64,000 nt of DNA, taken from positions 123,043,462 to 123,107,461 of the forward strand of contig CM051455.1 of the NCBI GenBank assembly GCA_028274465.1. The letters run 5' to 3'. The DNA is from Plantago ovata. Taxonomy: Eukaryota > Streptophyta > Magnoliopsida > Lamiales > Plantaginaceae. This document shows, piece after piece, positions 52,890-63,235 of the stretch (position 1 is its first letter; each line of letters starts with the position of its first letter). The notes under the pieces are model-generated. The model saw nothing but the letters and a program-made list of their open reading frames with translations. It had not been told where the DNA came from and ran no database searches. The position numbers and the translations under genes are program-made.

Positions 52890-54402
52890 AACTCCCCAAA
52901 CCGAACCTTTGCTTGTCCTCAAGCAACTAAGCTAGACTCTAATACAAAAAACATGCAAGACTCAAAATGGAGTTTCATGCCAAATAAAATGAACTAATCT
53001 ACTGAATCTACCAAATAACATATGAACAAAAACCATATAAATCAAAGCATGAATATAGGTTGAAGAATACCTCGATTGACTTATACACATCCACATAAGT
53101 ACTTATGTCAAGACAAGATAGTCTCTCGTAACATTCTCTACCTGGGCCTAGTCAGTGACGACGTAATGATGCATGCTAAGATACGAATGGTTGCCCCGTG
53201 CCTATGAAACTGAGGACTTACTGCTGTTCCACCATGTTAAGACTTTTCCTCAAAAGAGGTCGAACCAGTACTGGCTCTCACCAAACGAATGAGGGTTCCC
53301 TATAAAAGATAACACTCCCTTATTCTACCCATCTCTTAAGTAAAAATCTTAAGCTATTCACCACTTCCTGAATGGCAGGACGAGGGTGGTCTAGAACAGA
53401 TGACAAAAAAGATAAAAAATAGAAAAACACGAAAAATGGAAAAGACTCAACACTTTGCTAAACTGCTATTTGGCTTTTCTTTTTTGGACCCTTCTTCGCT
53501 TTTTTGGGGTCTTCTCTTTTTTTTCTTTTTTTTTCTTTCCAGATTCTTTTTTCATTTTCTTTTTCTCTTTTTTTTCTGGAATTTTTCTTTCTTTTTTTTC
53601 GATTTTTTCTAGCCAGCAGTAGCATAACAAAGAGAGAAACAAAAAAGACGCACACGACTTCCCCAAACCTATTCGAAAGAATAGGTTGGAGTACAAAATT
53701 TACGGAAAAAGAAAAATAAACTCACGATACGAAAAATGAAAAACAGAAACAAGTCTAATGATGGTGCAACCCCCTCCCCAAACCTATTCGGAAGAATAGG
53801 TTATAAACAAAGGATCACACAAACTCATACTACCTCATTCCTAGGCATTTAGCAATCTCAAAGAATGGTGAAGACTTGTTGCCTCTTAGGTACATAATTA
53901 CTCGGGAAAACAACTATAAGACCCTAACATGCATCATCCTATTATAAAGGCCTTCGTGAACCGCAGTAGAGAAAACACCACTAAGTGATGTCGAGACTAC
54001 CTAGCCCAACTAAGTGCAATACATAAATGTGACAAGCCAAGCGAGAAAAATCTCACACAAATTCATAGAGATGAAGCATACGGTTAATGGCATAGTTAGT
54101 TGATCTACCCAATAAAAAAGTTCAAAAAATTCGGCAATAAACTCCATATAAAACATGCAAGACTATCCTAGGATGAATGCAACCTAAAAAATCTAAGAAA
54201 GCAGTAAACGTGCAAATGCAAACAAAGAACAAGATACTAATCGACACAAAACCAAACAAAACTTAACATCATGGTTCACATCCCATCCCCCTTATGATTC
54301 TTAAGCTAGCCCCCTAGCAAAAGAGAATGAGTAATAAGAAGTGATACTAGATGTTACCGAAGGGTTTGGCCTCGGTCGGCTGAGAGTGGACAAGTGGAAG
54401 GA
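52890..54402 (-). other. RE5 3' non-coding region
   Basis: Collinear with RE2 16049-17550: C/T tract (about 53476-53610) and the aacctattc/gaataggtt hairpins (about 53670 and 53785), each preceded by ccccaaa. No gene. Confidence 0.8.
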
Positions 54403-55707
54403 CTAGTCATCGGGATGGTAGTCCCCATAAAAGTTACTCCACATGTCATTCATGAGCTCATTGGACTGTCGTAGAGCTTCCTGCTGTTGCTGGATCAGCT
54501 GTTGCTGCTCCCACATGTGCTGCCTATCCTCTCGGCGATGCTCCTCGAATATCTCCCAATCGCGGCTGTGCTGGACAATGTGCCTGTCGATGTCCTGTCG
54601 CATGGCCGCGTTGTTGGCATCAATCCTGTCGAAACGGCTGTCGAGGTAGGTACGGAATTCGGAGAAGTCAAATCCTCCAGATCCATGTGGTGCTCCAGCT
54701 GGTGCATGCGGTGCATGATGGACAAACGGAATATCTGGAATCGGGGCTTCGCCAACATCGGCCTCCATAGCATCCTCATGATCGGAATCATTCGGCTGGA
54801 ATTGCCCTCCTACATCAGCAGCGGCTGCTGTGGGGTTCCTCAACTGATACCTGTTGAGCTGTACCTCAATGGTCGAGGGTGAAAGGGCAGCGACCTCGCA
54901 ATCACCCTCCTCAATATCGTCGACCCCATGATACTTGCAGTATGCTGTGATGAAGCTCGGGAAGATGAAAGGCTTCCTCTTCTTTTCCCAGTGGCGCTCG
55001 TACTCCTCATACATAATGTGCCCTATGTCGACCTGATGTCCGTCTATGAGGCAGTAGAGGAGCTCGGCGTAGTAGGGCTGAATCCATGTGTCATTCTTCC
55101 TCGGGATCAAGTCGGAGATGCAAAATTTCATCATCACCTTAGCTTCGATGCTAAGGTCGCTATAACTGATCCGACCAGGTGCTGCCCCAACTCCAGGATA
55201 TTTGTACTCCCTGTTGCAGATCACATCGGTAATGTCTCTCCCTATCCCCCTAGCGGTCCTCGAATACAAGTAAGCGTGGGCGCTTTCTGTGAATTCCAAG
55301 TTCCCGAAATGGATGAAGGAAGATATGTACTCTGAGTTCCATGGTATAATCAGGCCTCGGACTAATACCCCATTTTTCTCGTCGAGATCCGTGTATCCAG
55401 TGTAGAAATCTCTGAGGAGGCTTTCGTCGTAGCCTTTGAACCTGTCGGAACTGTACCATGCCCAATTCCTTTGTGACCCCAAACTTGACAGTGTCCTATA
55501 TCCCGCTCTGTTCGCTGCGGACTCAGGAATGGCAATCCTCCTATCGGGGATGATTGACCTTCCTCCGTCGTCCATCTCCGCCTCTAGCCGTTGACGCACC
55601 TCTATCGCAGCGGCAGACAACTCGTACAAATCATGAGATGGTTGGGAGCTTGATGCCACTCCCTTACCCTTCTTGCTAGAGCCGGCTCTCCTTGTCCTTG
55701 GTGCCAT
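54403..55707 (-). CDS. RE5 ORF2, plant-transposon-protein-like
   Basis: ATG at 55707 (MAPRTRRAGSSKKGKG), 434 codons, intact. A basic S/K-rich N-terminus (possible nuclear signal) precedes a helical domain at about 65-250 (WAWYSSDRFKGYDESLLRDF, VMMKFCISDLIPRKN, YYAELLYCLIDGHQVDIGHI) that resembles the 'putative plant transposon protein' domain common in Athila-type ORFs. Then an acidic/proline linker and a Q-rich coiled coil (MWEQQQLIQQQQEALRQ). The splice acceptor TTTGTAG/GAAAC lies 5 bases before the ATG, so a spliced short message is likely. No signal peptide or membrane segment supports an envelope role. Function unknown. Confidence 0.72.
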   Translation of the reverse strand: MAPRTRRAGSSKKGKGVASSSQPSHDLYELSAAAIEVRQRLEAEMDDGGRSIIPDRRIAIPESAANRAGYRTLSSLGSQRNWAWYSSDRFKGYDESLLRDFYTGYTDLDEKNGVLVRGLIIPWNSEYISSFIHFGNLEFTESAHAYLYSRTARGIGRDITDVICNREYKYPGVGAAPGRISYSDLSIEAKVMMKFCISDLIPRKNDTWIQPYYAELLYCLIDGHQVDIGHIMYEEYERHWEKKRKPFIFPSFITAYCKYHGVDDIEEGDCEVAALSPSTIEVQLNRYQLRNPTAAAADVGGQFQPNDSDHEDAMEADVGEAPIPDIPFVHHAPHAPAGAPHGSGGFDFSEFRTYLDSRFDRIDANNAAMRQDIDRHIVQHSRDWEIFEEHRREDRQHMWEQQQLIQQQQEALRQSNELMNDMWSNFYGDYHPDD

Positions 55708-55712
55708 GTTTC

Positions 55713-56250
55713 CTACAAACAACAATTAGTATCTTGTACAATGCAAAACAGACCTATGCATATGTAAATAAACGAGCCAACAAACGAGTAAAATTCTCAA
55801 AGATCCAACTCCTCAAAATCCCAAAGCCTAGTCTAGCTAATTCATGACGTAACATATCAATGTACCTACTACAATAACACATCACATTATGCTCTTGCTA
55901 ACAACAAATACCTTGAATCGCAAGGTTCAATCCATATCATAAAAATCAATTTCTAGCATAAATCCTCAATTTCAACCATCATGCATTCTACCAATACATT
56001 CATCAATTTCATATCAATACACACATGTTTAAACAAGGAATGAAAGTAATAGAGATAATTTCCTAACAAGACATATATCATCCAATTAGCAAAATCTCAA
56101 ATCATCAAACCAAGCCTAATTGAACATGTAATTGACAATGAATAATGAATCTAAACACATAAATCATCAACCCATACATCATACAAGTCTAATTGAAGCA
56201 TAAATCAAAAAATCCCCAAATTGTAAAAATTAGGGTTCATGTGATAATAC
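55713..56250 (-). other. RE5 putative intron before ORF2 (538 nt)
   Basis: The donor TTTGAG/GTATTATC begins at 56250; the acceptor TTGTTTGTAG ends at 55713. It starts with an ...gaaccctaatttt... stretch typical of plant 5'-UTR introns. RE2 has the same sites and a 542-nt gap. Confidence 0.55.
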
Positions 56251-56856
56251 CTCAAATCCGGAAATTGAATGAGCTAGGAAGAAATTTGTTCGGAGAGAAT
56301 GATAGAGCACGTAACGGGCTTCGAATGAAGCTAAAGAACACACAAAATGATGGAGAGATGAAGAAGTTATGAAGATTTGAAGATATTTTGAATATGGAGG
56401 AAACTTTGGAGTTTGAAGGATGAAAATGGAGAAAAATGGGGGTTTGGGGAAGAAACCCCCGATTTGAAATCTCTGGAGGTGTGGGGCGGTTCGCCCCACA
56501 CCTGGGGCGGACCGCCCCGCATGCCCAGAGCGCGCGCGCGCGCTCTTGTCGTGGGGCGATTCGCCCCCCACTTTTAGGTGGGAGACGAACGTTTTTTGAA
56601 AAATAAAAATGTGATTTTAAGTCCCCGAAAAAATTTAGTCCCCGAAAAATTATTTTCCTCACAAAATTACTCGAAAAGTCGCACTCGAACACAACATAAG
56701 CATAAACGACACAGAACTGAACAAATTCACATATGAAAAGCAAATTGTTCAAGTATGAATGCATGCAATAAAGCGGTAAAGAAAGCGATAAAAATCCCGG
56801 GTTGCCTCCCGGATAGCGCCATTGTTTAAGATCTCTGACTCGACCCCTGTTTTCGC
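56251..56856 (-). promoter_or_regulatory. RE5 internal promoter / 5'-leader-like block
   Basis: Between the gag-pro stop and the putative intron. It holds three GC palindromes (gtggggcggttcgccccac, ctggggcggaccgccccg, gtggggcgattcgcccccca at about 56478-56572) and a short (GC)n run, then a C/T-rich leader-like stretch toward the donor. Collinear with RE2 18949-19485. Confidence 0.45.
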
Positions 56857-58947
56857 CTATCTTTTCCTTCTGAGGGTAATAGACTTTCCCTTCATGATTC
56901 TCCTTCCCGTGCTTTGATCCTGTGAATAAGAGTGAACATAAACGTTAAGACCACTGTAATCAATAGTGTTAGAAGTATCAGGTGGATCAGTTATGGCTTG
57001 CAAAACATGTTGCTTGCCATCCACTTCGATAGTGCAAGTCCTTTGGTAGATGTCCATCACTGAGCGTATTTTAGTCAAGAATGTTCGTCCTAAGAGTATG
57101 ACATCCCCCGTTCCCGGTGCTGATGCTGGCATAATTACAAAATCGGTGTGGACAGAGGTTTCACCAATTTTGACTAATACATTCTTCACAACGCCTTCGG
57201 GCTTCACAAGGGATCCATCCGTCAGTTGTACAATAGCTTTATGCACAGTTAGTTCTCCAAGGTTACTCTTCTCGAAAACGTTCAAAGGGAGCACATTAGA
57301 GTAGGATCCAGTGTCTAGTGTGGCTCGGACATCTTCAAGCTCCCCAATCCCGACCTTAATATCGAAACTTTGAGGGAGTGGCTCTGGATCCTCTTGCTCC
57401 TCTTCACTCTTGTTGGTACCAAGGTACTTTCCTTCTACTTCGGCTTGTGGAAGTAGGTCCCTCTTGCAACTCTCGCACTTAGTAGCCTTCTTGATGGTGA
57501 TTTCAACAGGTAGATCACCCACTAAATTAATGGACAATGACTTCTCAGTGTTGCTAGGCAGTTTGCCTTGTTCCCTACTTGCTCCTCGATCGATCAACTC
57601 TTGCATCTTTTGATGGGCAAGCCTAGTGCTCTCTTCCAACCTATCGAGCCTTGCCCTAGTCTTCTCGGAATCCTCTTCATACCGTTTGAGAAAACTTTGT
57701 GTGTGATCAACCATCTTCTGCAAGTTCTCCATCAGTAGAGCCGTCTTCGACTTCGGTGGCTCTTTCGGAGCGGGGTTTTCGCAGTGATCATTACCATAGT
57801 TCAGCCTACTACGGTCTTGGTTAGGTCCGTAAGTTTGGTTAGCCGGTGCATATCCTTGATTGTTACGGTATCCTCTTCTCCAAAATCCACCTCGAGGATT
57901 CCTACCGTCTTGTCCGTAGCTAACTTCTTGAGTGCCAAATTCCGTAGCAAAGGCTTCTTCTTCTCCTCCTCGAGCCCAGTTGCCATCATTGTATGCCAGC
58001 TCCGATCTACACATATGAGCTCCATGCCCATAGTTCTTGCATATTCGGCATACTTCGTTCGAAACAATTGTTACGGTGGTGCTCTTGAGGACTTGCTTCA
58101 ATTCGTTGGTAAAGCACTCGAATTGATCCCCATTCCCCCTGTACATAGGGGCTTCTTGAGTCGGTGGAGCTTCAGGTCCACATCTCCTAACCATTGCTCT
58201 TGGGTCCTTGAACTGCGAACCCTTAGCGAGCCTTTCGAAAACTGCCCAGACGGCTTCTGCGATTTCCTCCCAAATATTGCCTCGGCATTGGAAATCCACC
58301 ACTTGTTGGTTCTCGAAGGTTATTCCATTGTAGAAGTGTTGGACTAGGTCGGAGAGTTCAAAACCATGGTGAGGGCACTTGTTCGTGAGATCTTGGAACC
58401 TCTCGAACGCTGTGTAGATGGTCTCATCATAGTCTTGCTTGAATCCAGTAATCTGCGCCTTAAGCGCGGTAGTCAGAGTGTGTGGGAAGTATTTCTCCAT
58501 GAAAGCTGAAAAAACCTTTTCCCAAGTGTCCAGCGAGCCGGCTGGTAGAGAACTCAGCCATGACTTGGCTCTGTCGCCAAGTCCCATTGCAAAAACCTTC
58601 ATCCTCAACTCATCCGTTGTTATGTTAGCTCCGGGTCGTGGGAGTTGGTTGACGAAATCATCGATATCGTTCAAGTACCCCATCACATCTTCCCTTGATA
58701 AGCCATAAAACCTCGGAAGTTGTTGGAATGCGTGGTTCTTGATTTCCAGATCTCGGGTTGCGGGCGAAAGAACAATCGCCGGTCCCCTCATACGATCCTT
58801 GGTGGGTTGTACCCATGCCTTCAGTGGTCTAGCTTCTGCCATTCCGTCGATTTCCTTGGAAAGGAGTCGCCTTCTTTGGTGGTATACTCTATTGATCTCA
58901 GCAATTGAATTAGCAAGTGGTGTTCCTGCAGAACGTGTATGCGGCAT
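56857..58947 (-). CDS. RE5 gag-protease, intact
   Basis: ATG at 58947 (MPHTRSAGTPLAN); an upstream in-frame TTG at 58953 is not needed. 696 codons. Residues about 75-245 are the retrotransposon gag domain (FAMGLGDRAKSWLSSLPAGS, TYTAF-like ETIYTAFERFQDL). The CCHC knuckle CRICKNYGHGAHMC is at about 300-313. A coiled coil (about 408-455) and a CxxC pair (CESC, about 491) follow. The aspartic protease has RATLDTGSYSNVLPL (DTG at about 545) and ILLGRTFL. The basic end (TLRRKR) is followed by TAA. In the family gag builds the particle and the protease processes it; RT and integrase must come from another element. Confidence 0.92.
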   Translation of the reverse strand: MPHTRSAGTPLANSIAEINRVYHQRRRLLSKEIDGMAEARPLKAWVQPTKDRMRGPAIVLSPATRDLEIKNHAFQQLPRFYGLSREDVMGYLNDIDDFVNQLPRPGANITTDELRMKVFAMGLGDRAKSWLSSLPAGSLDTWEKVFSAFMEKYFPHTLTTALKAQITGFKQDYDETIYTAFERFQDLTNKCPHHGFELSDLVQHFYNGITFENQQVVDFQCRGNIWEEIAEAVWAVFERLAKGSQFKDPRAMVRRCGPEAPPTQEAPMYRGNGDQFECFTNELKQVLKSTTVTIVSNEVCRICKNYGHGAHMCRSELAYNDGNWARGGEEEAFATEFGTQEVSYGQDGRNPRGGFWRRGYRNNQGYAPANQTYGPNQDRSRLNYGNDHCENPAPKEPPKSKTALLMENLQKMVDHTQSFLKRYEEDSEKTRARLDRLEESTRLAHQKMQELIDRGASREQGKLPSNTEKSLSINLVGDLPVEITIKKATKCESCKRDLLPQAEVEGKYLGTNKSEEEQEDPEPLPQSFDIKVGIGELEDVRATLDTGSYSNVLPLNVFEKSNLGELTVHKAIVQLTDGSLVKPEGVVKNVLVKIGETSVHTDFVIMPASAPGTGDVILLGRTFLTKIRSVMDIYQRTCTIEVDGKQHVLQAITDPPDTSNTIDYSGLNVYVHSYSQDQSTGRRIMKGKSITLRRKR

Positions 58948-59089
58948 ACACAATCTGTGACAGACTAGGAAAAGTGATTAGAAACAAATAGGAAAAGTAG
59001 AGAGAGATTAAAAAGCAAAACTAAAACTAAAAGAATTAGGTATCTAAAGCTGTAAATAAAAACAAATTAAATAGAAAAAAGGAGTATAG

Positions 59090-59107
59090 TCCCCGGCAGC
59101 GGCGCCA
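59090..59107 (-). other. RE5 primer-binding site (tRNA-Asp)
   Basis: Same 18 bases as in RE2, TGGCGCCGCTGCCGGGGA on the minus strand, 3 bases after the LTR. Confidence 0.8.
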
Positions 59108-59110
59108 ATT

Positions 59111-60385
59111 TGATGAACGGGGATTTGTCGGTTCCGGTTCAGTCAAATAATATTTGTTATTTAGCCAAAGGCAATCCACAACTACAACGAAAACAGTAGT
59201 GTAGTAGTAGAATGACTCGAGTGTCGTTCTCTCGGGACTATAACTAGCTTTATCTATTTAACAAGAGAATATAAAACAGCAAATAAAAAGCAATAGGGGT
59301 TTTCAAGCAGATAATGGAGATTGGTGATAGTATGGTCCTTCTTAACATAATGGGTCGATAATCATGCATAAATTTCTCGGTCTTGCATAGAGATCTTTGA
59401 ATCAATCTTGTGTCCTTGTTGCAAGTATTAAGCACTACGAAGATAATATGGGTCTGACTCATCAACAAATAACGTCCTAATGTGTTCCGTAATCATTGAA
59501 CACTACGAAGATAATTGGTCTGATTGGTTGACAAGTGTCCATGCGTGCATAATAATCAATACAACATACGAGAATTTTGGTTTTCAACTGATCAACGAAA
59601 TAAAGCAATGACACGGAGTATAATGCGCGATATAGCCATTAGCATGATTATCTTCCCTCGCTAAGAATTCACATACTACCACCAACGATAAATTTAGCTA
59701 CTCATAGGCATGCAATCAATAGCAATCATAGAAGAAAACATATTGAAAGAATATAAAATAAGTAGATAAAAGTTGTAAGATACAAAGTTACCGAAGGTTG
59801 TCAATCTCCGGATGATTGCGATCCTACGCGCTCCAATCTGCTATGAAAAAGTATCCCCTAAGCTATGGAACTCCCAGGACAGGCCCCGGGAAGTTCCTAC
59901 CTAAAACTATAGAGAGAGGTGAGAAAGTAGGCTTGGAAAGATATGATTTTCGGAGAGAAAACTCGCAACTATATATAGGCCCGAAATTCCTCTGGGGCGG
60001 TTCGCCCGAGTGCTGGGGCGGTTCGCCCCCCAGTGTGAACGCGGAATTTTCGCGTTTTCGACGTGGTTTTGGATTTCTTCACCTTTTCGGACTCGGTTTA
60101 TGACTTCTAGTAGCCTTCTAACCTCCAGATTCGGCCCCTAGACTCCAAATCCTATCCGGAAACCTTCAGATACTCCAAATATGCTTCTGGAACACCAATT
60201 CCTTGTAGACTTCAATATAAATGCCCGTAAATCTCCGAATTTCACCCAAAACCTGTAAAACAAAATCTAAAGGGAAACGTGACACTATTCTAATAAAATG
60301 TACTAAAATATAGCTAAATTAACATAGAGGATAGCTAAAATAGGTGAAAAAGACTCGAATGAAAGTGTAAAATACACATTCATCA
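59111..60385 (-). repeat. RE5 5' LTR (right copy)
   Basis: 1275 bp. TATA ctatatatag at 59969-59978; two GC palindromes at about 59994-60032, 16 bp or so upstream of it in the transcribed direction. Confidence 0.93.
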
Positions 60386-60390
60386 TTCGG

Positions 60391-61780
60391 GAAAGGGTCC
60401 AACGGACCAATCCCATAACCAAGGTCAGAATTTAAATAGTGATATGAATAGTTTGATTGAATATTCAGTTTCGCTTATTTCTGAAGCATACTATGTGCAG
60501 GATGATGCTATCGCGTGGTGGATTGATTCTGGCGCCACAACTCACGTTTGCAAGGATCGTGTCTGGTTCAAGAGACTTGTACCAGTGGATGACGGTTCTG
60601 TCCTCTATATGGGAGATGATCACTTCGCCCCCGTGGAAGGCAAAGGAGACGTGGAGTTAGAATTTAGTTCTGGAAAGACAATTACTTTGTATAATGTTCT
60701 TTATGTTCCTAAGTTAAGAAATAACCTGATTTCAGGCCCTGTATTAAATAAGCTTGGTTACAAGCAAGTGTTAGAATCTGATAAGTTTACCTTATCGAAG
60801 TGTGGTTTGTACATTGGATCCGGTTATTATAATAATGGAATGTTTATGTTGAATCTTAATGGTATTTCGCATGATTCTAGTTCTGTATTTATGTCTTATG
60901 TGTCTTCTTCGAATTTGATTGATTCATCTTTATGGCATGCTCGTCTAGGACATGTACATAATAAAAGAATGCTTGAAATGTCTAAAGATGACTTGATTCC
61001 TAAGATTGATGGAAATGTAGGCAAATGTAATACTTGCATGTTAACTAAGATCACTAGAAAACCTTTTAAGAGTGTAATGAGAAAATATGTCATACTTGAA
61101 TTAATTCATAGTGATCTTTGTGATTTGCATGCTACTCCATCATTAGGAAACAAGAAGTATGTTGTTACTTTCATAGATGATGCCTCTAGATTCTGTTATG
61201 TTTATATGTTGCATTCAAAGGATGAAGCCTTAGATAAATTCAAAATTTATAAAACTGAGGTTGAATTGCAACAAAATGGCTTGGTTAAGACCTTACGCAC
61301 AGATAGAGGTAGTGAATATTATGATCCTGTATTTTCCAATCCGTAGGAATTATTCATGAAACTACGGCTCCTTATACACCACAACAAAATGGTGTAGCAG
61401 AAAGGAAAAATAGAGCTCTTAAGGAAATGGTGAATGCCATGTTATCTTATTCTGGTTTAAGTGAGGGATTTTTGGGAGAAGCCATGTTAACGGCTTGCTA
61501 TTTGTTAAATAGGGTTCCTAACAAAAGGAACAAGACTACCCCATATGAACTTTGGTACAAGAAACGACCTAACTTGACATTTTTGCGAGTTTGGGGTTGT
61601 AGGGCCGTGGTTAGACTCCCGGACCCTAAGAGGAAAACTTTGGGCGAAAAAGGTATTGATTGCATCTTTATTGGATATGTTGAGCATTCCAAGGCATATA
61701 GGTTTTATGTCATAGAACCTAATAGTTCTGTTTCTATTAACACAATTATAGAATCAAGGATTACACTAAAATGGGGGTAA
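60391..61780 (+). pseudogene. RE4 unit 1 protease and integrase (RT deleted)
   Basis: Continues gag after RE5. Protease: WWIDSGATTHVCKDR (catalytic DSG intact). Pre-integrase: LWHARLGHVHNKRM, CNTCMLTK. Integrase: D in LIHSDLCD, D in LRTDRGSEY, E in QQNGVAERKNRAL. A single T missing in the T-run at about 61331-61334 makes TAG at 61344-61346; the frame resumes at once (GIIHETTAPYTPQQNG). It continues to about 61760 (HSKAYRFYVIEPNSS, IIESR), then ends in the purine tract with TAA. RT and RNase H, normally about 700 codons, are missing. Confidence 0.88.
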
Positions 61781-61782
61781 TA

Positions 61783-62248
61783 TGTTGGTGATTTTAGTGT
61801 CATCAATTCATTTTAATTGTCATGTGATCTGCTAGAGACTGATGCGATCTCTCGTTGAGCTCGGAACAAGTTTGGGTAGTGCGGAGTGCACGCTTGTTGA
61901 GCCAACGAGTTATCGACCACGAATACGGAGCGGGGGTCAAGGGGGCTGCGCCCCCTTGCGGGGTCGAGGGGCAGCGCCCCTCGCGGGGTTGCAAGGAGCA
62001 GCGCCCCGTCCTTTTTGAAACATTGCAACTCTTCGTGAACGAACAGGCTTGTTCGTGAACTAACATGACCTTTCGTTCATAACACTTCGTTGTGAACAGA
62101 TACACCACTTCGTTCACACCTTTTCGCTTCTATTTATAGAAGTGATCAGTCTCCAAAACAACAACAACGAAAACTCATACATGCTCTCTACTTTCTGATT
62201 GAAATTCATATTGCCTGAATAAGATTGCCTTCTTGGATTATCCCAACA
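61783..62248 (+). repeat. RE4 LTR 2 (shared)
   Basis: Same as LTR 1 with a 27-bp extra GC-rich repeat (another gcagcgcccc unit, near 61975-62003) and a few substitutions. TATA-like ctatttatag at about 62131. Confidence 0.82.
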
Positions 62249-62395
62249 AGGAATTCGTGTAACCCCGGCAACATCTGTAGGGTCGAATTATCTTGTTTGG
62301 AAAGTGACAACACGATCCAAAGAAGTATTCCAAGATTATCACACCCTGATATATTACCAATAAACAAACAAGATAATTTCTGATATACGATAATC

Positions 62396-63235
62396 ATGGC
62401 TGGAGCAAGCGGGAGCTCTGTAAGGGAAATGACGAACAACTTCGGGAAACTGGAGAAGTTCCAAGGCGTGGACTTTAGACGCTGGCAGAAGAAGATGCAC
62501 TTCATGCTTACGGCTTTGAAGGTGGGATACGTTTTGTCTACACCAATGCCGGAAGTGGAAGATGATGGACCAGTGGACCAACTCAGGCGCAGGTCCAAAT
62601 GGGAGAACGATGACTATATCTGCAGAGGACACATCCTAAACGGTATGTCTGATTCTTTGTTCGATATTTACCAAACTGTTGAGTCTGCGAAAGAACTATG
62701 GGATTCTCTTGAAGCCAAATACATGGCAAAAGATGCTTCAAGCAGGAAGTTTCTGGTTAGCGATTTCAACAACTACAAGATGGTTGATTCGCGGTCTGTC
62801 ATGGAGCAGTACAATGAGATCCTCCGGATTCTCGGATAATTCACACAACATGATCTGAAGATGGATGAATCCATCTCTGTCTCAAGTATCATTGATAAGT
62901 TGCCTCCTTCGTGGAAAGAGTTTAAACACACTCTGAAACATGGAAAAGAGGAACTATCTCTGGTGCAACTTGGAAGCCATCTTCGCATAGAAGAATCTCT
63001 GAGGGCTTTGGAAGAAAAGGGCAAAGGAAAGGAAGTTGCTGGACCCTCGGTCAATATGATCGAAGAGGGTAATAAGAACAACAAAGGGAAGAAGCGTGCT
63101 AGGAATGACAACAAAGGTTCCGGTTCTAACAAGAAACCGAAACTAGAATGTTGGAAATGTGGAAAACCTGGCCACTTCAAAAAGGATTGTCGATCTGGCA
63201 AGAAGCAAGACAACAACGCGAACGCAAGTGGTTCG
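62396..63235 (+). pseudogene. RE4 unit 2 gag (one nonsense codon)
   Basis: ATG at 62396 (MAGASGSSVREMTNNFG). The frame is open except for TAA at 62837-62839, where unit 1 has CAA (Gln), a C-to-T change. It then runs through PPSWKEFKHTLKHGKEEL, a K/N-rich linker and CWKCGKPGHFKKDC (about 63149-63190) into pol without a stop. If the TAA were CAA it would look like an ordinary gag. Confidence 0.88.

Larger units (their letters stand above)
51636..60385 (-). mobile_element. RE5: Athila-like gag-pro LTR element with ORF2, nested in RE4
   Basis: LTRs 51636-52889 (1254 bp) and 59111-60385 (1275 bp), TSD TTCGG (51631-51635 and 60386-60390). Transcribed leftward from the right LTR; tRNA-Asp primer site at 59107-59090. 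The interior has an intact gag-protease ORF, a promoter/intron-like spacer, ORF2, and a 1.4-kb 3' non-coding region. No RT, RNase H or integrase. Same family as RE2. The 21-bp LTR length difference is one lost copy of the GC repeat (about 52520), otherwise the LTRs are nearly identical by eye, so the insertion is recent. Confidence 0.93.
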
